Positions 23,780 through 32,896 of a stretch of DNA of 64,000 nucleotides are shown one piece after another. Each line of letters opens with the position of its first letter. The stretch's first letter is position 1. The DNA comes from Cunninghamia lanceolata (lineage: Eukaryota; Streptophyta; Pinopsida; Cupressales; Cupressaceae), in contig BSBN01000829.1 in assembly GCA_027924645.1 (NCBI GenBank), positions 1,798,001-1,862,000 of the forward strand, given 5' to 3'. A program made the position numbers and the translations under genes. The notes beneath the pieces were generated by a model, which searched no databases, was not told the DNA's origin, and saw only the letters and a program-made list of their open reading frames with translations.

Positions 23780-24957
23780 TTTCTTCTTGAATAAATAGGT
23801 AGATAAGGTACACCCTCCATTCTACCAGCTCTGCTACATCTAATTAGACCTATGACATAGGGCTCATGAAATGAAATAGGGTTAGTAAAGAAGCATGTGG
23901 AGTCAATTCATCTTCTACATTAATTCTCCTACAATGTTCTACAGGTGATACACATCTATACATACATTTGATAAAAGAACATTCAGGGACTAATACCTCA
24001 TAGAATTCTAGTTGCAGACATCAAAAACTATCCCTAGGACTTAGATTCAACTACATATATACAATCCCCAACCCAATAATCAAATCCATAAGATTTTGAT
24101 TTGATTTTCCCAAACTCAAGCTTTTAGCCTGGGCCCTAGGCTACAAACTCTACAAAAGCACTCAACCCAAAAGAAATGGCCTAAATTTTCAAAAAATACT
24201 TTATTGCTTCACCAAGCATGCACTGCTTTTGTTGGATACTGATTCAACCAATAGACAAAGACCAAAAGTAACTAAGGCCTTATATTTAAGTCCAATCTTT
24301 CAATAATTATATAAGTTATAGATCAACCCATAATGTTTCATTTAGGTGAAATACAACTAAAAGTTCACCATCAACAAGGAGATTATTTACCTAAAGCAGC
24401 AACTGGATAAGGAATTGGTGGTTGTGAAGGTGATGTCCACTCGCCATTAAGGAGTCTTAAAGTAGGACTAGGTCCTGCTAGTGGAGGGCCTTGCATAAGC
24501 CATGAGAAATTATGCATGATCATTAGGAACTCTATCAAGTCATTAAAGGTATGCACAAGTTTTTTAAGGGTTTGTGAAGTTTTCTAAGGGTTTATGAGAC
24601 ATTTGTAAGGTCTATATAGATAGACTTCTAGAAACTCTATGGAACCCATAACAGCCCTGTACATGGCCCAACCAAGGAAAGAATAGAAAGGTTTGTAGTC
24701 ATTCATTAGGACCATTTAAAATTCTCATAGTCCCACTTGGTTTCATGCAAATGTCCTTCCATAAATCCATCTTAGGGATCCATATTTCTTTTAAAATTAT
24801 TCCAGGAGTCATTCATAAGCACCCCATACCAAGTCCATGTGAAAGATATTTGTATTTTTTACCATTGATGTGTTTTTATCTCTCATCGTAGTCCCATAGG
24901 TCACTCAAAAGGTCTTGGCAGGTGTACGGGAACCAAGGATAACAAGGGAGTAGTTAT
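23780..24957. other. No gene recognised
   Basis: A/T-rich sequence with scattered stops in all frames. No motif was recognised. Confidence 0.45.
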
Positions 24958-25380
24958 TGCTATCCCGCAATATGAAGAGATTGCACTTGCGGCATCGCGG
25001 TATGCAGAGATTGATTACCACAGCCCCGTAGCGGTCTCAAAACGAAGTGGCAGGTTGGCAGTATAAAGTTAAGTGGCATATGATACTTCACCGCAGTCCT
25101 GCAGTAGTCAAGAGAATAACCAGCAGTAATGCGGTAAAGAGCAGAGGAAAATAGTACACTGCATGCCCCCATGGCGACCTCAAGTGATGCTTGCGGTATG
25201 GTGGTATAAGGAGTTTAAGTTATGTAAGTGTTGAATAATGTAGCCCCACAATAGTTTCAATGAAGGAGTGTGGTAGTGTAGTGAAATGCTTCAAGTGATG
25301 TTTAGTATACCACGGTCCCACAATGGTTAAAGAAACAATTTGTAGTACTACGGTAGGGAACAAGTCATGGTGATATAGTT
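24958..25380. repeat. Degenerate ~70-bp tandem repeat, five to six units
   Basis: Related phrases recur at about 24958, 25018, 25090, 25159, 25237 and 25308: CAGCCCCGTAGCGGTCTCAA, CGCAGTCCTGCAGTAGTCAA, GCATGCCCCCATGGCGACCT, GTAGCCCCACAATAGTTTCA and CGGTCCCACAATGGTTAAAG. Steps are 60-78 bp. The pattern (Pu-CCCC-G/A-TAG-GGT-TCAA) has decayed but keeps its phase. Confidence 0.72.
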
Positions 25381-26014
25381 GAGTTTTTGAGACAATATTT
25401 ATCATTGGCCCAATCAAATCAAAGAACACTTTTTCTACCTTTTCTCCACTATTCTTTTATGAGCTGAGTAATTTCAAATTTGATTGTTGTCATTTGCAAT
25501 GCATTTCTATTGCATTTCAATCTGAAACATTTGATCCATTGTTGGATTGTTGTCACATTTACAAACATAAAAATGTACTTGTTCTAATATTTTGAACTTA
25601 TGACAAGTCAAAGTGGGTTGTGCTCATTTAGTAGCTGGTTGAAATTTATTTTGAATGTACCGCTTCATGATTTTCCCCTTGACTCATTATCATTTTTGTT
25701 TATCATCTTGCTTTTTGGCTAGCAACAAACATGTGATGCATCTGTTGTGATGTCCTATGGATGATGGCTTTTTCCAAATTATTTTCAAACTATTTTGAGT
25801 TCTAGGTGTACACCTTGTGGAGACTCATGGCATATTTCAATTTTTTTTTCCAAGGTTACAGTGAGCTGATAAATGTAATTATTCCAAAGGTAGGGGAAAT
25901 AATTTTGGAACAATTATCTAAGTTCTCTCTTAATGTTTAGATTTGTGTAATTTTTTATTTTGCATATTTTTAATAGCCTTGTTTGACGAGTCTTGGAAAT
26001 TAGTTTCAATTTAC

Positions 26015-26267
26015 AGGGTAAATCTTCCATCTAGAGCTAAGAAGATTGCGCTAAGTAGTTGTAGAGCCATGATTGGTCAGGTTACTAGTGGTGGAAGGAA
26101 GGATAGAAAATCCAATGCTCAAAGCTAGAAATGCATATCACAAATATAGGGTCAAAAGAAACTATTGGCCCAAGATTTGTGGTGTGCCATTGAATCCTGT
26201 TGAGCATCCTCATGGTGGTGGTAATCATCAACACATTGGGCATGCCAGTATTGTGCATCGTACATAA
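26015..26267 (+). pseudogene. RPL8: 60S ribosomal protein uL2 (RPL8) exon fragment
   Basis: After a splice-acceptor-like TTTACAG the translation matches the central/C-terminal part of eukaryotic uL2/RPL8, the large-subunit protein near the peptidyl-transferase centre: [28 protein letters not shown], then, after a -1/+1 shift near 26100, [40 protein letters not shown] and IVHRT before a TAA. About 80 of some 260 residues are present. The intron remnant upstream indicates capture from genomic DNA rather than a processed retrocopy. Gene-fragment capture is known for CACTA elements. Confidence 0.92.
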
Positions 26268-28290
26268 AAGGCTTAGCATGCACACGTACTTAATCATAAT
26301 TAAATAATTATAGAGCTCTGATTATTTTAAAATGTCATCTTTTAGGTTCTTTTTTCTTTAGGTTGCTTTGTGTCAACAATTTATGGGGACTAGGTTGTAA
26401 ACCATGTTTCTTATTATTTTTTCTTATCATTAGTGGTTTATTCTTGATTCAAAATTTTGAGAAAGACTTCAAACTAGGCTATAATCCGTGTTTCCTTGTA
26501 TTGTTTGAGGCTTATTTTAGGTTGTCATATTAATTGACTTTGTTATTTTTTATTCTTTCTTGAGTGCTTGTTATTTGCTTTTAGATCATATAAATAGAAA
26601 AAAGATTGATGATTTCTCAGTATTATAAACTATGAACTTTCTATTCTAAAAAAAGTACTAATTTGGAGGAGTCATTTGATGTATCAAAGAATTTGACATT
26701 TGAAAACATTTGGAATGTTCTCAACAATACAAAAAAATGAGAAGATAATGTGCCAATTTGTCATCACTTTTGCTGAGTATGTTTCTTACTTTGTTTTTTT
26801 TTTTAACTATTTGGCTTTATACAAGATGCATTGAGACTTCCATGGTATTGTGTTAGAGATCTTATGATATGATAATGCAAGTATGTGATGAAGTAGAAAG
26901 ATAAAGACCTGAGAAGCCAATGACCATATGATTTTGAATGAAAGGAAGTAGAAAGATACAGACTTGAGAACCCAAAGAATTGTTATCTTACACAATAAAT
27001 TGATAGATTTTAGAGTTAAAATTTGAGAGGTCATATTGTTGAATTGTTAGGCTTTATAATTTTGAGGGTAAATTAATTGGATAATAGAGCTAAAATCTAA
27101 GAGGTAATTTTGTTGAGTTGTATGTTGGGTTTTGGAGTTAAATTGGAAGGGAAACCTTGCTATCAAGTGCCTTTTATTTTCTATTTAGTTTTTAATATGT
27201 GCTGAATGCAAGTAAACATGTGGCAATGAGTGCTTTCGAGTGCTAGGAAGTGTGAGTATCATTTGCATGGTGCACAGAAGCATATAATTTTATAGTGTTG
27301 ATATTGATGATTAAAATTGGTTGTGTTGTCTAGCTACTAACAATTGCATAGGGTGTAAGGCAATTGTTATGATGCACTATGCAACTTGTGACTAGCATTG
27401 GTCTAGAGGTATAGATCTTTACAAGCAACTAAACTGTCTTAACTACTCTACAAACTAGAGGGAGGTTGTAGAAGTGGGATCCAAAAGGGAACCTTTGAAA
27501 AAGAGATGATCTAGGTCTAAAAATGGTTGCTAGAGGACATAAAAATAACCCAGATTTACCAAAAATATCACAACCCTTGTTTGAGAAAATTCTCTATCCT
27601 CGACAGACTTGAAGAAGAAATAAATCTAGTCTTCTTCCCATGAATTTTCCCATGAGAGGAAAATCATCATGCTAAAAGGAAATTTTAGTTAGACAATCAT
27701 CAGGGAGAGAAACATCTAAAAGGGTGACTTCCATATCACATAAAAAAATCTAGAAACCCTAGATTGATATGCAAGCTCATCACTTGGGCATTTTAAGCCA
27801 AGCTGAACCACCTAAGATGACCCCACTTTAGAAAAATCAAACCCCATTTTAACAACGAAGCATATTGAATACTCTTCAGAAAGGGATGAGCATTGGGCAG
27901 ATGAGGCAAAATGAGAGGACAAGTAAAAGGAGAAAATGGGGGGTTAACTGGAGGGACTAATCAACATGCGAGAGCAACTTGGCAGAGTGCTTGGGAAGGA
28001 GAGCCAGCAAGTTATTAAGTGTGTTTTGTGATTGCGTAGGCAGCATTTTTCACATCAGATCCATCGCTGCCTCCATTAGAACCCTTGACCTATGATTTCA
28101 ACTGGAAAACCCTTTTCAGAGCATAACTCTACCTCACCATATTTTGAAAACTCCTCTGTCACACGATGATATAGGGGTTTCTTTTGTTTGAATTATTTTT
28201 CATCGAAAAAATTTCCCTCTCTAAATTTCCCTCTATTTCTAATTGGAATATTTTTTTTAATTACCTACTTTAATATCATATTGTTTAATT
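26268..28290. other. No gene recognised; right arm of CACTA element
   Basis: A/T-rich sequence. At 27470-28160 it is less A/T-rich and purine-rich on the + strand, but without an intact frame. By position it could hold a decayed CACTA leader or trailer; no transposase motif is seen. Confidence 0.45.
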
Positions 28291-28447
28291 TTATTTGTGA
28301 CTAATTATTTAGTCATTCTTATTTGTGTGACTAATTATTTAGTTTTGTTTTTTACCCTATGATCAAATTAGTCATTTATAATTGTGTTGCAAAAAATTAG
28401 TAGAATTTAGTCATTTTTAGTTGTCATGACTAAAATTTTTAGTCACG
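28291..28447. repeat. CACTA right subterminal repeats
   Basis: Several GACTAATTATTTAGTCA and TTTAGTCATTTTT motifs occur, matching the left subterminal array. A perfect 19-nt palindrome, TGACTAAAATTTTTAGTCA, lies at 28427-28445. Confidence 0.85.
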
Positions 28448-28477
28448 TAGTCATTTATTTGTAAAATTCTACTAGTG
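28448..28477 (-). repeat. CACTA right terminal inverted repeat
   Basis: It ends TCTACTAGTG, the exact inverse of the left end, and is followed by the target duplication CTT (28478-28480). Confidence 0.93.
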
Positions 28478-28885
28478 CTTGCATGTGCCTGCATGTTGTT
28501 GCATGTTACTTGCATGGACTTGTATGTTGTTGCATGTTGCTTATATGGACTTGCATGTTGTTGCATGTTGCTTATATGAACTTGCATGTGCTTGTATGTT
28601 GCATGTTACTTGCATGGACTTGCATGTTGTTGCATGTCACTTATACTTGCATGTTGTTGCATGTCACTTATATGAACTTGCATGTTGTTGCATGTCACAT
28701 ATATGAACTTGCATGTGCTTGCATGTTGCTACATATTACTTGCATGGACTTGCATGTTGTTGCATGTCACTTGCGTGTGCTTGCATGTTATTGCATATCA
28801 CTTGCATGTACTTGCATACTGTTGCATGTCAGTTATATGGAGTTGCATGTTGTTGCACCTCATTTTTATGAGGTTGCTTGCAAAA
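28478..28885 (+). repeat. LTR-X minisatellite, right part
   Basis: About thirteen degenerate units of roughly 31 bp, TTGCATGTTGTTGCATGTYAC plus TTATATGAAC. Open frames that repeat LHVVACHLYELACAC are artefacts of this repeat. Confidence 0.88.
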
Positions 28886-29568
28886 CACTCCATCTACTAG
28901 ATTTAGTTAATGGGTATCTCTTGCATTGTGCTACAAGTGTTTGCATGTCACTTGCATGTATTGAACAAGTTAATTCAGAATAATATTGGGGACATCAATC
29001 ATGCAAGTTGTTTGCATGAGATTGATGTGTGGTGATGCACTTCAATTGGCTGAAATAGATTGGGACAACTTGGGCATTCAATCTAGAGACTTTCAATTGT
29101 TTCTTTTATTTGGAAATGTTATTTTTGTTGATGAAGTTTAAGTGGGACAACTTGGGCACCCATAATCAAGACTGGCAGTTAACAAGGTGCTTGGTATAGT
29201 TTGACTTTAGTCTTCTCTATTTGGAGTGCTTGGGTTTTGCATTAGAACTTGTCTTATGTTATCAATTACAATTTATTGTAATTTGAGTTTTAATCTTTTG
29301 AATTAAGAAGCTTTGAAGTTGTAATTAAAAAGACACAATATATTTTCTAGAGAGCATGTTTTTAAGCTTTCTACATAGAAGCTCTAAAGTTGTATGAAAA
29401 AGCATTACATGAATTACAACATAACAACTTTTAGAAGATTGAAGAAACTTTAATGTGTGCATTAGGATTTAGAGAAGTTTTAGTATTGAATGTAGTATTT
29501 TTTGAAGATATTAATACAAGCATAAACATCTTTGGGTGTGGAGTTTTTTCTTGCAAAAGTTTCTCCAC
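28478..29568 (+). repeat. LTR-X 5' LTR, segment 2
   Basis: It continues the LTR after the CACTA element and aligns with about 36420-37450 of the 3' LTR (ACATCAATCATGCA, GGTGATGCACTTCA, TTTCTCCAC). It ends at the TCCAC target of the small LTR element. Confidence 0.92.
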
Positions 29569-30598
29569 TGGTGCAGGAGCACCTAATGGACTTTATGCCT
29601 CCATGAAGCCATTTTGTAAATATTTGATTTATGTTGTGTTTTGAGTCTTTTGTCATGTAATAAGGTCATAATAAACCATTTGTGATGTAATTGGAGTCAT
29701 TTGAGTCATTAGGGATCAAACTTGTAAAAATTGTCAAATTGTCAAAAAGTTGTCATTATGAAAGTTCTCAAAAAGTGCATTAAAGTTGCAACCTTAATTA
29801 GGGAGTTAGTTGTGGGTGGTTGGTAGTTAGAAAATGATTGAAAAAGCATAAATACATGTTGTAAACATGAATCCAAAGGGGGGATAAGGTTGGAGAAGGT
29901 GGGTTGTTACATTTTGATGTGATATCAATAAAAGATACCATTGTTTCTATATTTCTAAATGTTAAATTGTTGTTTCAGAGTTTGGTATGGATTAGTAAGG
30001 AATGTATATAAATTGACTGTGGTATGGATGGAAATAGTATTGATTCTAATTTCCATTTATCTTTGTTACATCAAATTTCATTAAGATTTGAATAAGTTAT
30101 ATGGCATTTTTATTGAGGACAGGTCTGCAGAGTTTAATTTTCTAAAAATGCAGTCTGAAAACATGCATGGTATAGCTTGGTATGGCCTCACATTGATGCA
30201 TATAATAGATGGATGTAAATATATGTGTTTTTAGTTTACAATATTTTTTGTTGCATGTAATGTAATTATGTTTTGGGTGAGTTATGTCATTTTTGGTGAA
30301 AACGGTTCTGTAACAATCCTAGGGTTTGCATATGAACAACCTTGTTTTTGTCCTATTCCATACAAAACAACCCATCCCATTTTTAGTTATGTTAAATAAT
30401 GGCCAAAAGGGTATTTAGAACACTAATTTATTTGTGGGTTTAAGGAGTATTCAGAGAGTTATGCTCAAAAAAATTGATGTTTGGAGGGTTACGCAGCAGT
30501 ATGAAGGCTTATGTGACATACTAACAAGAATAGGTTTTCAAACTTGTAAAGTGAGTTCTCTTAGATTTTGTGTTGATTTGAACCCCTATTTTACATCA
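29569..30598 (+). repeat. Small LTR element, 5' LTR
   Basis: Direct copy of 31687-32692, with many substitutions. It starts TGGTGCAGGAGCACC and ends ACATCA, just before the PBS. Confidence 0.92.
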
Positions 30599-30600
30599 AT

Positions 30601-30612
30601 TGTTATCAGAGC
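30601..30612 (+). other. Primer-binding site of small LTR element
   Basis: TGTTATCAGAGC, one mismatch from the usual plant initiator-Met PBS TGGTATCAGAGC, two bases after the LTR. Confidence 0.75.
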
Positions 30613-30866
30613 TCAGAAGGTCTAGGCAAGAGAAGTTTGTGGTTGTGTGTTTGTGCAGGTTGAAGAAAGAACCTGATTGCCAAAAGACTACGTAGAGAAG
30701 AAGAGAAGAGACTTAAGTGAGGCAAAGGAAAAGAGAAGCAAGGTTAAAGGGACTTGTTTGAAGGACAAATGGATTTGTTGAAGAGGTATTTTCTAGTTGG
30801 GAGTTCACAAAATATGAAGCAAGAAAAGAAAAGGGATTGTGAGAAGATGAAAAGAGAGAAAAAGAG

Positions 30867-31643
30867 ATGAGAAAGAAGGAAAAGGAAAGGGCAAGACAAA
30901 TGGAGTTTGAACAAGAGATAAGAGAGATAAGGAAAGCCTTGGAAGGAATGAACAAAAGTATGGAACTTGACATGCAAAGAATAATGGAACTTGAAGAGAG
31001 AGCACAAAAAGAGCAAAGTTGGCATTTATCACCAAGAAAGAGGGTTAGGTGGCCTATTAAGAGGATTGTTCAAAGAAGAAAAAGACAAGCAAGGACATTA
31101 GCAATAGAAGAGGTAAGCAATGAAATGGTAAGTACACCTATGATTGTTTTGACATCTAGCATTGAGAAAGTTCAAGAGGACAAGGTAGACATAGTTGTGG
31201 ATGAGTCTTTATACCATATGCAGTGGTCTGAATCAAATGAGCAAGATGAACAAGTGGAGAAGGTTGTTGAGGTTGTTGATAAATTTGGTATTGATACTCA
31301 AGTTGTTGATGATAAGGTTGTTGATAATGTTGGTGTTGATAATGAAATTACTAATAAGGATGTTTCAGATTTGTTTGCTAATGAGGTATATGAAAGTTTG
31401 CAAGAGTATGATGCAGGTTACACTAATGGTGAATATGTTTTCATGTGGTGTTCCAATGATGAGGATAAAGACATGGATGATACTATTGAGGTATATACAC
31501 AAGAAATAGAATTTTGGAACCTAAAAGCTGAGAGGATGCTAGATGAGAGATGGTATAAGAAAAAGAAGAGGAAGAAGGACCCAGGAATAGTTGCAAAGAT
31601 GAAGGACAAATTACAAAAGAATTGGAAGACCAGGATGGAGTAG
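30867..31643 (+). CDS. Charged coiled-coil-like ORF of small LTR element (258 codons)
   Basis: I do not recognise a family. Residues 1-60 are rich in Lys, Arg and Glu with heptad-like spacing (EIREIRKALEGMNKSMELDM). A basic stretch follows (KRVRWPIKRIVQRRKRQART), then an acidic Val/Asp-rich middle (VEKVVEVVDKFGIDTQVVDD), and the C-terminus is again basic (WYKKKKRKKDPGIVAKMKDK). There is no CCHC knuckle. The same frame continues upstream through one TGA to about 30780, so the original protein was longer. By position it replaces gag-pol and may be a Gag-like RNA-packaging protein. It is the longest uninterrupted frame in the window outside the pol genes. Confidence 0.7.
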   Translation: MRKKEKERARQMEFEQEIREIRKALEGMNKSMELDMQRIMELEERAQKEQSWHLSPRKRVRWPIKRIVQRRKRQARTLAIEEVSNEMVSTPMIVLTSSIEKVQEDKVDIVVDESLYHMQWSESNEQDEQVEKVVEVVDKFGIDTQVVDDKVVDNVGVDNEITNKDVSDLFANEVYESLQEYDAGYTNGEYVFMWCSNDEDKDMDDTIEVYTQEIEFWNLKAERMLDERWYKKKKRKKDPGIVAKMKDKLQKNWKTRME

Positions 31644-31686
31644 ACCAACATTCAATGGGACTTGAATTTTCTTTCCTCCGGGAGTA

Positions 31687-32692
31687 TGGTGCAGGAGCAC
31701 CTAATGGACTTTATGCCTCCATGAGGCCATTTTGTAAATATTTGATTTATGTTGTGTTTTGAGTGTTTTTTCATGTAATAAGGTCATAATAAACCATTTT
31801 TTATGTAACTGGAGTCATTTGAGTCATTAGGGATCAAACTTGTAAAAATTGTCAAATTGTCAAAAAGTTGTCATTATGAAAGTTATCAAAAAGTGTATTA
31901 AAGTTGTAACCTTGATTAGGAAGTTAGTTGTGGGTGGGTGGTAGTTGGAAAATTAATCTCAAGGGGTGATAAGGTTGGAGAAGGTTGGAGAAGGTGGGTT
32001 GTTACATTTTGATGTGATATCAATAAAAGATACCCTTGTTTCTACATTTCTAAATGTCAAATTGTTGTTTCAGAATTTGGTATGGATTTGTATGTCATGT
32101 ATATGACTTGAATATGGTATGTCTGGAAATAGTACTAAGTCTAATTTCCATATATTTTTGTTTCATCAAATTTCATTAAGATTTGAATAAGTTATGGGAT
32201 TTTTATTGAGGGTAGGTCTGTAGAGTTTAATTTTCTGAAAATGTAGTCTAAAAACATGCATGGAACAACCTGGTACGGCCTTACATTGATGCATATAATA
32301 GATGGATGAAAATATATGTGTTTCTAGTTTACAATTATTTTGGTTTCATGTAATTTTATTATGTTTTGGGTGAGTTATGTCATTTTTGGTAAAAGCAGTT
32401 ATGTAACAATCCTAGGGTTTGCACATGAACAATCTTGTTTTTGTCCTATTCCATACAAAACAACCCAAGCCCATTTTGAGATATGTTAAATAATGGCCAA
32501 AAGGGTATCTATAACATTGATTAATTTGTGGGTTTGAGGAGTATTTAGAGAGTTATGCTCAAAAAAATTGATGTTTGGAGGGTTACAAAGAAGTATTAAG
32601 GCTTATGTGAGATACTAACAAAAATAGGTTTGTAAAGTTGTAAAGTGAGTTCTTTTGGAGTTTGTGTTGATTTGAACCTCTATTTTGCATCA
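31687..32692 (+). repeat. Small LTR element, 3' LTR
   Basis: It starts TGGTGCAGGAGCACC after GGGAGTA and ends TTGCATCA, followed by the TSD TCCAC. Confidence 0.92.
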
Positions 32693-32697
32693 TCCAC

Positions 32698-32881
32698 ATA
32701 AATATTTTGTCTTCTTCTATCATGCTTTCTTCTTCTACTGCATTGATTAAATTAGAGAAATACTATTACATCTAATTTGAAAGTAATTTTTAGATTTACA
32801 CATGCTATTAATTTCATATTTGAAAACATTTAAAATCCACATAGCTACAAATTTACCTTGTTCTCTCTCCCTTTTTCAACA
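32698..32881 (+). repeat. LTR-X 5' LTR, segment 3 (end)
   Basis: ATAAATATTTTGTCTTCTTC...CTTTTTCAACA matches the 3' LTR pieces at 37449-37518 and 42373-42485, interrupted there by a different insertion. Confidence 0.92.
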
Positions 32882-32883
32882 TG

Positions 32884-32896
32884 TGGTATCAAAGCC
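32884..32896 (+). other. LTR-X primer-binding site
   Basis: TGGTATCAAAGCC lies two bases after the LTR end; it has one mismatch to the initiator-Met PBS TGGTATCAGAGCC. Confidence 0.85.

Larger units (their letters stand above)
7535..28477. mobile_element. CACTA (En/Spm-like) DNA transposon, ~20.9 kb
   Basis: The ends are a perfect 10-bp inverted repeat, CACTAGTAGA / TCTACTAGTG, with imperfect similarity to about 30 bp (ATGACTA at the same distance from both ends). It is flanked by the 3-bp duplication CTT (7532-7534 and 28478-28480), as expected for CACTA elements. Subterminal arrays of TTTAGTCA motifs lie at both ends. Excising it joins the two halves of the LTR-X minisatellite exactly. I see no TNPD/TNP2-type transposase or TNPA-like ORF, so it is non-autonomous or its transposase is decayed. 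Its cargo includes a Penelope-like element, PPR and RPL8 pseudogene pieces, and repeat blocks. Confidence 0.93.
29569..32692 (+). mobile_element. Small LTR retrotransposon (~3.1 kb) with one ORF
   Basis: It has two direct LTRs (29569-30598 and 31687-32692, about 1.0 kb each) with ends TGGTGCAGGAGCACC and TTGCATCA. The target duplication TCCAC is perfect (29564-29568, 32693-32697). A Met-tRNA-like PBS (TGTTATCAGAGC, 30601-30612) follows the first LTR and a short GGGAGTA purine stretch precedes the second. The 1.1-kb internal region has one ORF and no protease, RT or integrase. It is therefore non-autonomous. Confidence 0.93.

Noticed and set aside
23454..23813. Two overlapping ~110-codon ORFs on opposite strands encoding nearly the same protein
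   Set aside because: The mirror coding is a consequence of the foldback hairpin, not of two genes.
28479..28983. Open frames repeating LHVVACHLYELACAC (also 36197-36787), looking like a Cys-rich repeat protein
   Set aside because: They are produced by the 31-bp TTGCATG minisatellite in the LTR-X U3; frames are open in more than one phase and there is no start or conserved context.
30713..31035. - strand ORFs of 76-93 codons, Ser/Leu/Phe-rich
   Set aside because: Antisense shadows of the purine-rich 5' part of the small-element ORF.
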